The notes: generated by a model not told the origin, from the sequence alone. A DNA stretch of 64,000 nt from Bifidobacteriaceae bacterium (GCA_031267825.1 JAIRYJ010000004.1:1-64000), one strand, 5' to 3'. Shown: positions 25,902 through 34,666, numbered from the stretch's first letter. Program-made: numbers and translations.

Positions 25902-27067
25902 TTGCCGCTCAGCTTGTCCTTGAGGCGTGAGAACATGCCGCCATGGGCTGGGCTGAGGCCAGCGTCGGGGCGTTCTTCGCCGCGTTCGGAGGCGAGACGG
26001 CGCAACAGTTCACGTTGCGCCTCATCAAGTTCGGTTGGGACTTTAATATCGAGTTCGACTCGCAGATCACCCCGGCCGCGGCCGTTCAGGCGGGTCACCC
26101 CAAGGCCTTCCAAGACAACGCTAGCGCCAGGCTGCGAACCGGGCCGCACCGTAATGCCATGTGGACCGTCAAGCGTCTCAACTTGGATGGTGGCACCCAG
26201 CGCGGCCGCCGTCATTGGCACAGCCAAACGGGCCACCAGGTCATCACCTTGGCGCACAAAATCAGGATGGCGCCTGACTTTGAACTCAACATAAAGGTCA
26301 GCTGGCGGGCCGCCAGCCGGGCCAGCCTCACCTTGGCCGGTTAGACGCAGCCGGTTACCGGAATCAACTCCCGCTGGGATGGTGATATCGGCGCTGCGCC
26401 GTCCCCGGACACGGCCATGGCCGGAACAATCCGGGCAAGGCGTGGTGATCAAGCTGCCATAGCCTTGGCATTGTCGGCAAGGATCCATTGTGCGCATCGT
26501 GCCGAGCAGTGAACGCACCAACCTTTCACGTACGCCTCGACCTTGGCAGGCGGCGCAACTCACTGGTCTAGTGCCGGGAGCGCAACCAGACCCGCTGCAG
26601 GCGCCACAAGTCAAATAGGTCGAGTAAGAAACCGTCGCCGTGCCACCGAAAACAGCTTGAACCAGATCAATGCTGAGGCGTTCCAACTGGTCGCGCCCGC
26701 GTGAAGCGCGCGGCAAAGGCCCTTGCTGACCGGCCCGGGGTGCGCCAGCGGCGGCGTTGAAAACGGCTTCAAAAATGTCGCCAAAGCCGGTGAACCCTGC
26801 CCCAAAGCCAGTGAAACGGTCGCCTGAGCCAGCTCCCGGGGTACCGCCAGGCGCTAGCGGATCGATTCCCAGATCGTACATTTCGCGTTTCTGTGGGTCT
26901 GACAAAACCTCATAGGCGGCGTTGATTTGCTTGAACCGCTCGACTGTTTCAGGGGTTGAACCCACCAAGTCAGGGTGATGCGCCCGTGAGGCCCGGCGGT
27001 AGGCCGCCTTGATCTCTTCAGCCGTACAGGTGCGCTCCAAACCCAAGATGGCGTAATAGTCGTTCAA
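25898..27067 (-). CDS. dnaJ: Chaperone protein DnaJ
   Basis: Hsp40 co-chaperone that stimulates DnaK ATPase. The J domain occupies residues 2-65 with the HPD motif in RAHHPDL, followed by a short Gly-rich region and the zinc domain with all four CXXCXGXG repeats (CGACSGSG, CAACQGRG, CRQCQGYG, CPDCSGHG), then the C-terminal substrate domain; 389 residues in total. The start is the TTG at 27067, five bases after GGAGG and just where DnaJ proteins begin (NDYYAILGL); the open frame to 27169 lies inside hrcA. The pairing with hrcA without dnaK suggests this is the DnaJ2-type copy. Confidence 0.95.
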   Translation of the reverse strand: MNDYYAILGLERTCTAEEIKAAYRRASRAHHPDLVGSTPETVERFKQINAAYEVLSDPQKREMYDLGIDPLAPGGTPGAGSGDRFTGFGAGFTGFGDIFEAVFNAAAGAPRAGQQGPLPRASRGRDQLERLSIDLVQAVFGGTATVSYSTYLTCGACSGSGCAPGTRPVSCAACQGRGVRERLVRSLLGTMRTMDPCRQCQGYGSLITTPCPDCSGHGRVRGRRSADITIPAGVDSGNRLRLTGQGEAGPAGGPPADLYVEFKVRRHPDFVRQGDDLVARLAVPMTAAALGATIQVETLDGPHGITVRPGSQPGASVVLEGLGVTRLNGRGRGDLRVELDIKVPTELDEAQRELLRRLASERGEERPDAGLSPAHGGMFSRLKDKLSGK

Positions 27068-27083
27068 GGTCTCCTCCAGGAAA

Positions 27084-28097
27084 TCAACCCGCCAAGGCGC
27101 GGGACAGATACAGCGCGATCGCCCGCACCACCGCGATTGAGCCCGGGTAATCCATCCGGGTTGGCCCAAGCACGCCTAAGTGTGCCACAGGACGCCCCGG
27201 CCCGTAGGTGGCCGACACGAAGGAGGTTTCCTCCAATCCAGCCTGGGTGGTCTCGCGGCCAATCCGGATCGCCACCTTACCCGAATCGGCTGACATTTCG
27301 CTCAGTAATTTGAGCAGCACGACTTGCTCTTCGATGGCTTCAAGCACCGGCATGAAACTGGAGAAGTCCCCCGATGAACGAGCCAGGTTAGATGTTCCGG
27401 CCATCGCTAGGCGTTCTTGGCGGCCAACTTGGATCGAATCACGTAAAGCCGCGGCCAGCAGATTAGCGCTTTGCCTGGCCTCCGGTTCTATTTTGGAGGC
27501 GACCTGTTCCAAGTTGGCTTCAGCTTGGGCGGGTGGAAGCCCACGGACGGCATCGTTCAACTTGGCCCGTAGCACGCCGGCCGATTCAGGTCCGAGCGGC
27601 TCAGGTAACTGAACTAGACGCTGCTCAACCCGGCCGGCGTCGCTGACCACCACCACCAGGCAACGGTTGGGGGCTAGTTCAACCAACTCAACTTGTCGCA
27701 CCATGGTCGCCCGCAACGACGGGTATTGGATGATCGCGACCTGCTGGGTTAGTTGAGCCAACGCCCGGACCGCCCGGTCAACTATCTGATCCAAGTCGAG
27801 CGGACCGTCAAGCAGGGTTCTGATCGCCCGCCGTTCGGCCCCGGTCAACGGTTTGACGCTGGAAAGCTGGTCAACGAATAAGCGGTAACCGGCGTCAGTT
27901 GGGATCCGGCCAGCTGAGGTGTGCGGCTGGGTAATCAGTCCGGCTTCTTCTAGAGCCGCCATGTCGTTGCGGATCGTGGCTGGTGAGACCGCCAAGTTAC
28001 GCCGTTCCACTAGTCCGCGTGAACCGACCGGTTCACCAGTCGAAACGTAATCTTCGACGATCGCCCGGAGCACGCTCATGCGCCGCTGATTGAGCAA
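27084..28097 (-). CDS. hrcA: Heat-inducible transcription repressor HrcA
   Basis: Represses class I heat-shock genes by binding CIRCE elements. The winged-helix N-terminus (RRMSVLRAIVEDYVSTGEPV, then PATIRNDMAALEE) and the GAF-like sensor domain are complete. The start is probably the TTG at 28097, which follows a GGAGAGAGG tract and matches the family start; the frame extends to 28199. I see no CIRCE inverted repeat in front of it, so autoregulation by CIRCE is not supported here. First gene of the block. Confidence 0.93.
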   Translation of the reverse strand: MLNQRRMSVLRAIVEDYVSTGEPVGSRGLVERRNLAVSPATIRNDMAALEEAGLITQPHTSAGRIPTDAGYRLFVDQLSSVKPLTGAERRAIRTLLDGPLDLDQIVDRAVRALAQLTQQVAIIQYPSLRATMVRQVELVELAPNRCLVVVVSDAGRVEQRLVQLPEPLGPESAGVLRAKLNDAVRGLPPAQAEANLEQVASKIEPEARQSANLLAAALRDSIQVGRQERLAMAGTSNLARSSGDFSSFMPVLEAIEEQVVLLKLLSEMSADSGKVAIRIGRETTQAGLEETSFVSATYGPGRPVAHLGVLGPTRMDYPGSIAVVRAIALYLSRALAG

Positions 28098-28222
28098 ACC
28101 GGCATCCTCTCTCCTCAGGCTGGCCGCCGTTAGCCCTTGACCCCTTCGGCCGCTAAGTCTACGCGACAGGCCGACCAAACCGGCCAGAAGTCTTGACATC
28201 AGGGCCCCGTCCGTGCAAGTCT

Positions 28223-28251
28223 TCTATACAAGTTCAATCAGGTTGTATAGA
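28223..28251. promoter_or_regulatory. Probable GntR/HutC operator upstream of the sugar operon
   Basis: TCTATACAA (28223-28231) and TTGTATAGA (28243-28251) form a perfect 9-base inverted repeat around 11 bases. Read on the reverse strand the right half extends to GTCTATAC, which fits the HutC-type consensus GTNTANAC. A related site lies at 35577. TTGACA at 28193-28198 resembles a -35 element, so a repressor bound here could block the promoter. The GntR regulator at 34667 is the likely ligand-responsive protein. Confidence 0.6.
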
Positions 28252-28326
28252 CGTCGCGGAAAAGTCCGGTCTCAGGCCCTTGAGGCGGGACTGACCAAGC
28301 GTTCAACCGGCTACAAAGGAGTACTG

Positions 28327-29046
28327 ATGGTCGACCTATCAAGAGTTACGGAATGGACCCTGGGCAAGTGCTTTGACCATAGCGTTTTGCCCAAACAGAC
28401 GACTGAAGACGACATCCGGGCAGGCTGCCGTGAGGCGGTGGCGTACAACTGCGCCGCCTTCTATTCGGCCAGTCCGTATTGGACGCCGGTGGTCATCGAA
28501 GAACTGGTTGGTACGGACGTCCGGCCCGCCACGGGCATCGGTTTTCCGTTCGGTTCACAGCCATCCAAGGTCAAGGCCCTCGAAACCGAAATGGCTGTGG
28601 CGGCTGGTTGCACCGCGGTTGACACCGTGATCAACCAAGGAGCCCTCAAGTCAGGCCGGATGGCTGAGTTCAAGCAAGACCTACTGGATTTCAAAGCCGC
28701 CGCCGGCGATGCCCTGACCAAGGTCATCCTTGACACCTGCTATCTGACAGACCAAGAAATCATCACCGCCTGCGAACTGATCGCTGAGATCGGCTTCGAC
28801 TACGCCAAGACCGCCACCGGGCAATTCGAAGGCCCTACCATGGAGCAGTTCTTGCTGATGAAAGAAACGTTGAAGGACACGCCGGTCAAACTGAAAGTAG
28901 CTGGCGTCAAGTTCCCCCGGCCGCAGAACGCCTACTGCTTCCTCCTGGCTGGGGCTGACCTGATCGGCACCCGGGCAGCCGTGCCGATCATCAAAGCGCT
29001 CGGCCAGATGCGTCAAATCGGACTGGTACCGGCCTATCAAGAGTGA
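28327..29046 (+). CDS. DeoC-like class I aldolase
   Basis: The 239-residue TIM barrel belongs to the DeoC/LacD aldolase group. The Schiff-base lysine is in FDYAKTATGQ (Lys161), the second lysine in VKLKVAGVK aligns with Lys201 of E. coli DeoC, and Asp99 lies in AVDTVINQG. It would cleave or form a phosphorylated 2-deoxy- or keto-sugar to a C3 or aldehyde unit. Divergence in the barrel ends (for example KFPRPQ where DeoC has a Gly-rich phosphate loop) makes deoxyribose 5-phosphate only one option. The ATG at 28327 has AAAGGAG upstream; the frame from 28213 includes the operator and is not used. First gene of the forward operon. Confidence 0.82.
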   Translation: MVDLSRVTEWTLGKCFDHSVLPKQTTEDDIRAGCREAVAYNCAAFYSASPYWTPVVIEELVGTDVRPATGIGFPFGSQPSKVKALETEMAVAAGCTAVDTVINQGALKSGRMAEFKQDLLDFKAAAGDALTKVILDTCYLTDQEIITACELIAEIGFDYAKTATGQFEGPTMEQFLLMKETLKDTPVKLKVAGVKFPRPQNAYCFLLAGADLIGTRAAVPIIKALGQMRQIGLVPAYQE

Positions 29047-29163
29047 GACCAGCGGCTGGCCAGGCCAGGCCTCTTGGCGCTAACGCCCAGCTAGTGCTCA
29101 ACTAGTGCTCAACTAGTGCCCGGCCAGCCGCCAACACTCCCCTACCAGTTTCGAGAAACGCCC

Positions 29164-29901
29164 ATGCCCCGCTATGACCTTGTGATCTTTGATCTTGACG
29201 GCACATTAGCTGACACCGTCCCAGGTATTGCCCACGCCGTCAGTGCCACCTTTGAACGCCTTGGCTTACCCCAGCCAGACCCGTCTGAGGTCCAATCGAA
29301 GATCGGCGGTGGGGCGCGCGCATTAGTCGTCGGCTTACTTGGGCCCGGCCGGGCTGAGCTGACCGACCAGGTTCTAGCCGAGTTCTCCAGCTACTACAAC
29401 AACCATGCCGAGTTGTTCACCAACCTCTACCCCGGTGTCCGTCAAACCCTCCACCAACTGCGCCGGACCTACCACTTGGCCCTGGCCACCGCTAAGACCC
29501 GCCCAGCGACACTGCGCGTCTTGGATCACGAGTCACTGACGGACCAGTTTGACGTCATCGTCACAGCCAATGAAATGCGGGCACCGAAACCCGATCCGGG
29601 GTGCCTGAAGGACATCCTGACCGAACTCCAAACCGCGCCCAGCCTGGCCGTCATGGTGGGCGACACGATGACTGATGTCGAATGTGCCCGCCGGGCTGGC
29701 CTGGACGCCTGGATCGTTACCTACGGCTACGGCTATCAAGCGATCAAAGCGGCCGGCTGGCACGGACCCGAGATCAGCCAGTTCAGCCAGCTAGGTGCCC
29801 TCCTGGCGGAACAGGTGGGACAGGCCGAACAAGCCGAACAAGCTGAACAGGCTCAACAAGCCGAACAAGTTGAACAGGCTGAACCAGATCGAGACAGCTA
29901 A
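29164..29901 (+). CDS. HAD-family hydrolase (phosphoglycolate phosphatase-like)
   Basis: The 245-residue protein has the HAD motifs in order: FDLDGTLADT (motif I, Asp9 and Asp11 region), motif II Thr/Ser after LALATAK, motif III Lys in APKPDPGC and motif IV GDTMTDVECA. The cap is of the small helical type seen in Gph/PGP phosphatases. The C-terminal 25 residues are an EQA repeat coded by a 9-base tandem repeat near 29815-29885. The ATG at 29164 fits the family start. The upstream gap holds three copies of CTAGTGCTCAA-like repeats (29091-29120). It probably dephosphorylates a sugar phosphate made in this island. Confidence 0.85.
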   Translation: MPRYDLVIFDLDGTLADTVPGIAHAVSATFERLGLPQPDPSEVQSKIGGGARALVVGLLGPGRAELTDQVLAEFSSYYNNHAELFTNLYPGVRQTLHQLRRTYHLALATAKTRPATLRVLDHESLTDQFDVIVTANEMRAPKPDPGCLKDILTELQTAPSLAVMVGDTMTDVECARRAGLDAWIVTYGYGYQAIKAAGWHGPEISQFSQLGALLAEQVGQAEQAEQAEQAQQAEQVEQAEPDRDS

Positions 29902-29999
29902 GACTGACCAAGACTTCACGGCCGCCGCCCGATGCGTCGGCCACCAACTAGATAGACAGCTAACCACCGCCAGCGTTGGCGGACATTGAAAGGAGAACC

Positions 30000-31556
30000 A
30001 TGAGTTCTTTTGTGATGGGAATCGACGTCGGGACCACCGGCTCCAAGGCGATGGTCTTTGACCTGACTGGCGCGATTGTGGGCCAAGGTTACCGCGAGTA
30101 CAAACTGAACGAGCCGAAGCCTAACTGGGTCGAAGTCGGCGCCCAGTTCATCCTTGGCATCACGTTTGAGGCCGTCAAGGATGCCGTGGCGGACTCCAAA
30201 GTTGACCCAGCTGACATCAAAGCGATCTCTTTCTCGGTCAATCGGTCCAGTTTCTGCTTGATGGACCAAGACCTTGCGGTGATCGACGACAAGATGATCA
30301 TCTGGCTCGACTCACGGGCTGAATCCGTCATGGATGAGATCAACGCCAAGATCTCACCGGAACGCCGCAACGAGATCACCGGCATGCCTGGCTACAACAT
30401 TTTCGCTGTCGCCAAGTACTACTGGGTGAAGCAGAACGAACCCGAGACATACGCCGCCACGAAGTATTTCGCTTCGGTTGACTCGTTCATCATGTGGGGC
30501 TTCGGTTCGGATGAGTTTGTCGCTGAAACCTCAAACGCCTCGGTTACCGGCCTGATCGACGTCCGTACGCTGGACTGGAGTGACGAGCTAAGCCAGGCGC
30601 TTGACCTGGACAAAGCCAAGTTCCCGAAACTGGTGGGGCCAGGCTCAGTGGTCGGCACAATCAAACCCGAGATCGCCGCTAAGACTGGTCTTGCGGTCGG
30701 CACCAAGATTGTGGCCGGTTCAGGCGATCAGCAGTTGGCCGCTATGGGTGCCGGAGTTGTGGCCGATGGCGCCGCCTCGTTGACCGTTGGCACCTTCGGT
30801 TTGCTGGCGGTCGGTTTGGCTAAGCCAGATTTCTCAGCCCTGACCGGGATGATGATACCGTCCAGCCCAATCCTGGGCGTCTTCGAGGTTGAGGGCCCGC
30901 AAGTCTCTGGCGCCACCTGCTACCGCTGGGTGCGTGACACGTTGTGCCAAGCCGAGGTTGAAGAGGGCCAAGCCAGCGGCACTGATCCTTATGTGCTGAT
31001 GGAGAAGAAGTACATTGAACAATCGGTTCCCGGCTCTAATGGCGTCATCTTCTATTCGGCGCTCTTCGGATCGGGTTATCCGACTTGGGACACAAACGCC
31101 ACCGGGATGTTCCTTGGCTTGCGTAACACCCACACCAAAGCCGACATGATCCGTTCGGTCATGGAAGGCATCACAATCGAGGCACGCAACATTCTCGATT
31201 CGATGCTGTCGGCCGGCGTCCAGATGGAAGACATCATCACCTTGACCGGTGGGGCTTCCAAGTCGGCCGCTTGGTGCCAGATTGTGGCGGACGTCTTTGG
31301 GCGACGCATCAGGACTTTAGACGTGCCCGATGCCGCCGTCTTGGGTGCCGCTGGACTGGCGGCTCTCGGTGCTGGCCTGTATTCCAGTGTGGCTGATGTG
31401 GTGGCCAACATGGTTCGTTTCGGCAAGATCTATGAGCCGGTTCCAGCCAACGTTGAGGTCTACAACAAGACCTTCGCCGCGTATAAGGCGGCTTATGCCG
31501 GGCTCAAAGGCGAGGACGTCTTCAGCCAGCTAGCCGCCTTGCGTCCGCAGGAATGA
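30000..31556 (+). CDS. FGGY-family carbohydrate kinase
   Basis: The 518-residue protein has the FGGY signature areas: GIDVGTTGSKAMVFD at the start (phosphate-1), a central VAGSGDQQLAAMGAG segment and a C-terminal LTGGASKSAAWCQIVAD (phosphate-2/adenosine). Members phosphorylate xylulose, glycerol, ribulose, erythritol, autoinducer-2 and other polyols or ketoses; specificity cannot be read from the sequence. AAAGGAG precedes the ATG at 30000. Together with the aldolase and two dehydrogenases it defines a sugar or polyol degradation pathway. Confidence 0.9.
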   Translation: MSSFVMGIDVGTTGSKAMVFDLTGAIVGQGYREYKLNEPKPNWVEVGAQFILGITFEAVKDAVADSKVDPADIKAISFSVNRSSFCLMDQDLAVIDDKMIIWLDSRAESVMDEINAKISPERRNEITGMPGYNIFAVAKYYWVKQNEPETYAATKYFASVDSFIMWGFGSDEFVAETSNASVTGLIDVRTLDWSDELSQALDLDKAKFPKLVGPGSVVGTIKPEIAAKTGLAVGTKIVAGSGDQQLAAMGAGVVADGAASLTVGTFGLLAVGLAKPDFSALTGMMIPSSPILGVFEVEGPQVSGATCYRWVRDTLCQAEVEEGQASGTDPYVLMEKKYIEQSVPGSNGVIFYSALFGSGYPTWDTNATGMFLGLRNTHTKADMIRSVMEGITIEARNILDSMLSAGVQMEDIITLTGGASKSAAWCQIVADVFGRRIRTLDVPDAAVLGAAGLAALGAGLYSSVADVVANMVRFGKIYEPVPANVEVYNKTFAAYKAAYAGLKGEDVFSQLAALRPQE

Positions 31557-31578
31557 CGAGCTACCAGAGGCGAAAACT

Positions 31579-32550
31579 ATGAAATACGCACAATTCGGTA
31601 AGACCGGTCTGGCTGTCTCAAAGATCGCCGCCGGAACTTGGGGTATTGGCGGGGCTGGCTGGGGCGGTCAGGCGGAAGCCGATTCGGTTGAAGCCCTGAA
31701 CGCGATGCTTGAGGCTGGTGTCAACCTGATCGACACGGCACCAATTTACGGCTACGGCTTGGCTGAACAGGTTGTCGGCCGGGCTTTGGCGGGCCGTGAC
31801 CGTTCGTCGCTGGTGATCGCCACAAAGTTTGGCGTTACCTGGCCTGACGGCCCCAGTTCAGGGGTTTTGGTGCAGAACGGCTCTAAGTCCAACATCATGC
31901 GCGAACTTGAGCTTTCCTTGAAAGCACTCCAGACGAGCTATATCGACGTCTATTTGCAGCATTGGCCGGACACCGACACCAAGGCTTCGGCCGAGGAAAC
32001 CTTCACCACTCTGCAAGATCTGAAGGATCAGGGCGTCATCAAACATGTTGGGCTTTCCAACTCAAGTCCTGAGCTGATCGCCGCCGCCGCCGAGTTCACC
32101 GCCATTGAGGTGCTGCAAGTCCAGCATTCAATGCTGGAGCGCTCCAACGAGCCGCTGATGGCTCAGGCCGTGGCGGACGGCAGGGCGGTGATGGCCTGGG
32201 CGCCGCTGGCCGCTGGGATGCTGACTGGCAAGTACCGCACGGTTCCAACCTTCGGCCCGGACGACTGGCGCGTCCTGTTCTACCCGTTCTTCCAAGAACC
32301 ACGGTTCTCACGTTCTCTCGGCTTACTTGAGGTGCTTGACGGCGTTGCCGCGGCCCACCAAGTACCGGTCGCGGCCGTGGCGTTGAACTGGTCAGCCAGC
32401 AATCCGTTAGTCACGACCGCTCTGGCCGGAGTCCGCAACGCGCTTCAGGGCCAACAGAACGCGGCCGCGCTTGATTGGGAGTTGACGCCAAGTGAACTTG
32501 AGGCGATCAACCTCGCGATCGATCAACTACAGGACAAAACACAAAGCTAA
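31579..32550 (+). CDS. Aldo/keto reductase
   Basis: The 323-residue protein has the AKR barrel and catalytic tetrad: Asp and Tyr in DTAPIYGYGLAEQ, Lys in VIATKFG and His in VYLQHWPD. NAD(P)H binding is near the C-terminus (LAGVRNALQGQQN). It would interconvert an aldehyde or ketone with an alcohol, here probably a sugar or polyol. It lies 22 bases after the kinase and 17 bases before the dehydrogenase, clearly in the same operon. Confidence 0.92.
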   Translation: MKYAQFGKTGLAVSKIAAGTWGIGGAGWGGQAEADSVEALNAMLEAGVNLIDTAPIYGYGLAEQVVGRALAGRDRSSLVIATKFGVTWPDGPSSGVLVQNGSKSNIMRELELSLKALQTSYIDVYLQHWPDTDTKASAEETFTTLQDLKDQGVIKHVGLSNSSPELIAAAAEFTAIEVLQVQHSMLERSNEPLMAQAVADGRAVMAWAPLAAGMLTGKYRTVPTFGPDDWRVLFYPFFQEPRFSRSLGLLEVLDGVAAAHQVPVAAVALNWSASNPLVTTALAGVRNALQGQQNAAALDWELTPSELEAINLAIDQLQDKTQS

Positions 32551-32567
32551 TCACTAAGGAGTAAGAC

Positions 32568-33677
32568 ATGAAGAAGGCAATTCTGTTGCCACGGAAGTAC
32601 ATTCAGGGCCGCGGAGTCATCGGCGAGGTTGGCCAATACGCCGCCACCTTGGGCAAAACAGCTGTCATTGTGTGGGGTGAACACGCCAAGGCGGCCGCCG
32701 GTGCTCAAGTCCTGGCATCACTCGAAGCGGCCGGGGTCAAAGGCATCGAATCTGGCTTCGGCGGCGAATCAACCCACGCTGAAGCCGAGCGGATCGCTCA
32801 GGTAACCCGTGACGCCACGGCTGATGTGGTGCTCGGAATCGGCGGCGGCAAAGTCATTGACACCGCCAAGGCGGCCGCCATTTACGCCGACGCCGCCCAG
32901 ATCATCATTCCGACAGTGGCTTCGAACGATGCCCCAACCTCGGCCTGCACCGTCTGGTATGACGAGGCCGGCGCCATGATCGGTTTTGACCTGTGGTCAG
33001 CTAACCCGGATTACATCCTGGTTGACACCGACATAATCGCCCAAGCCCCAATCCGTACCTTCATCAGTGGAATTGGTGACGCTTTCGCGACCTGGTTTGA
33101 GGCCGACGTTTCACGGGTAGCTCACCGCATGACTTGTTCTGGTGGTATTCCCACCATGACAGCTATCGCGATGGCCCGGTTGTGCTATGAGACGATCCGT
33201 GAGTATGGCCTCCAAGCCATCGCTGATGTCCGAGTCAAGACAGCCACCGCCGCGGTTGAGAAGGTTGTTGAGGCGACCACTTTGCTGTCCGGTATCGGCT
33301 GGGAATCAGGTGGCTTGGCAACCGCTCACGCCATCGGCAACGGTTTGCCTTCGATTCCTGAAACCCACGCTTACACCCACGGCGAGAAAGTTTCCTTCGG
33401 TCTGATGACGCAACTGGCCATCGACGACTCAATCGATCCGGACTTACGCCAAGACACAGCCGCTTTCCTGGCTGAAGCCGGACTGCCAGTGACCTTCGCT
33501 GAAATCGGAATTGACGGGCTTGGCGAGGACCGCTTGCGGGCCTTCGCCGCCCAAGTCGCGGGCGAAGGTTCCTTTGTCCACAACCATCCCTTTGAAGTTA
33601 CGGCGGCAGACGTCTACGACGCCCTGCTCAGCGCTGACGCCTACGGCAAGCAAATCAAAACGGAACTGGTTTCCTAA
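32568..33677 (+). CDS. Iron/zinc-containing alcohol dehydrogenase, glycerol dehydrogenase-like
   Basis: The 369-residue protein is of the GldA group: NAD-binding GIGGGKVIDTAKA near 92, metal ligands Asp in SNDAPTSAC, His in ATAHAIGNGL and His in YTHGEKVSFG. It starts MKKAILLPRKYIQGRG, the typical GldA opening. Expected reaction: NAD-dependent oxidation of a secondary hydroxyl of glycerol or a related polyol. AAGGAG lies before the ATG. It could form a polyol oxidation step feeding the kinase, or recycle the reduced product of the aldolase. Confidence 0.92.
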   Translation: MKKAILLPRKYIQGRGVIGEVGQYAATLGKTAVIVWGEHAKAAAGAQVLASLEAAGVKGIESGFGGESTHAEAERIAQVTRDATADVVLGIGGGKVIDTAKAAAIYADAAQIIIPTVASNDAPTSACTVWYDEAGAMIGFDLWSANPDYILVDTDIIAQAPIRTFISGIGDAFATWFEADVSRVAHRMTCSGGIPTMTAIAMARLCYETIREYGLQAIADVRVKTATAAVEKVVEATTLLSGIGWESGGLATAHAIGNGLPSIPETHAYTHGEKVSFGLMTQLAIDDSIDPDLRQDTAAFLAEAGLPVTFAEIGIDGLGEDRLRAFAAQVAGEGSFVHNHPFEVTAADVYDALLSADAYGKQIKTELVS

Positions 33678-33685
33678 GACCGCTT

Positions 33686-33725
33686 CCACCACCTGGTGGT
33701 GGCCGGCCCGGTCGGCCATCGCCAG
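33686..33725 (+). other. Hairpins in the gap between dehydrogenase and DUF1097 gene
   Basis: CCACCACC/GGTGGTGG (33686-33702) and a following GGCCG/CGGCC pair sit in the 128-base gap. No T-run follows. They may lower readthrough to the membrane gene or stabilise the upstream mRNA; function is a guess. Confidence 0.3.
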
Positions 33726-33805
33726 ATCCCCCGGCTTGTGGAACGCCTTGCGGGCGCCCCACCGTCAAACAACAAGTAATTCAAACCACCGAGAGGATTC
33801 GAACT

Positions 33806-34405
33806 ATGCTTTTTCAACTACTCATGTGGGCCGTGCCAGTCGCCATTCTGGCCGCATTGGTCCAGGTTGTTGACCAACTATTCGTCGGAAAACTGAAAGG
33901 AATTGGGCCATTCAAGGCCGGCGGCGGCTGGGTCGCCTTCCAGGCTTGGGCGCTGTACTTCCTGATCTTCTATATGACAGGCGGTGTCAGCTCAACTGAG
34001 GGACCCAGCCCACTACTGGTGATCGCCCAAGGCTTGCTCGGCTACGCGGTCGGTATTGTGGCGGCCATCTTGATTTTCGAGTTTGGCGCCAAACTCGGCA
34101 AGACCGGCTTCTGGGCTATGCCCATCTCACTGTTCGTTCTGTGCATTCCGGCACTGTTCTGGGGTATCGCCGATAACCCGGTCGGCGTCAACCCGGCGTT
34201 GTTCCTTGGTGCCGCGGTCTTCTTCTGCATCATGAGCTACTACCCGCAGGTACCGGGCGCTTTCAAAGAAGGCTCCTCACAGTGGTCCAAGTACGGTAAC
34301 GCTGCCCTCGGTGAACTGGTCTATTGCTTGATCGGTCTGCCTTGCGGTTACCTCACCCTCGTCCTTGGTGAAGCGCTGCTCAGCCTGTTCGGCGTGACGG
34401 CCTAA
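33806..34405 (+). CDS. DUF1097-like membrane protein
   Basis: The 199-residue protein has about six hydrophobic helices (around 4-22, 43-60, 70-92, 99-120, 126-146, 172-195). The stretch GGGWVAFQAWALYFLIFY matches the DUF1097 family pattern (E. coli YcdZ and relatives), whose role is unknown. Its place as last gene of the sugar operon suggests uptake, export or sensing of the substrate. GAGAGG precedes the ATG. No binding protein or permease of known type is in this island, so this is the only transport candidate. Confidence 0.7.
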   Translation: MLFQLLMWAVPVAILAALVQVVDQLFVGKLKGIGPFKAGGGWVAFQAWALYFLIFYMTGGVSSTEGPSPLLVIAQGLLGYAVGIVAAILIFEFGAKLGKTGFWAMPISLFVLCIPALFWGIADNPVGVNPALFLGAAVFFCIMSYYPQVPGAFKEGSSQWSKYGNAALGELVYCLIGLPCGYLTLVLGEALLSLFGVTA

Positions 34406-34413
34406 TAGGGTCC

Positions 34414-34446
34414 CCTGGTTTAAGACGGCAAGCCGTCTAAACCAGG
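34414..34446. terminator. Strong hairpin after the sugar operon
   Basis: CCTGGTTTA-AGACGGC and GCCGTCTAAACCAGG pair along 15 bases with one bulged A, two-base loop. It lies nine bases after the DUF1097 stop. No T-run follows, but GC-rich hairpins alone are common 3' ends in this phylum. Confidence 0.65.
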
Positions 34447-34520
34447 CACGCCCTAAGGCCACCTCAGGCTTTGCCAGCCAGTTTCACCAGGACCGTCTGG
34501 CAAGGCCGGTTGGTTAGGGT

Positions 34521-34558
34521 CCCCCAAGGAAGCCCACGCCTCCGGGCTTCCTTGGGGG
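34521..34558. terminator. Perfect 15-base-pair hairpin before the GntR gene
   Basis: CCCCCAAGGAAGCCC (34521-34535) pairs perfectly with GGGCTTCCTTGGGGG (34544-34558) around an 8-base loop. It is the second strong hairpin in this 260-base gap and separates the operon from the GntR gene. No T-run follows. Confidence 0.6.
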
Positions 34559-34666
34559 CGCGGCCTGGACCATCAGTCCTTGGCCGTCCGACACGCACTA
34601 GTGCCAGCCTCAGGCCGCTAATCCAGCAGGGGTAGACTGGCCTGCCGTGACCTGAAAGGAGACGCC

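Noticed and set aside
28098-28326. CIRCE element for HrcA
   Set aside because: No TTAGCACTC/GAGTGCTAA inverted repeat occurs; the inverted repeat at 28223-28251 is of a different sequence.
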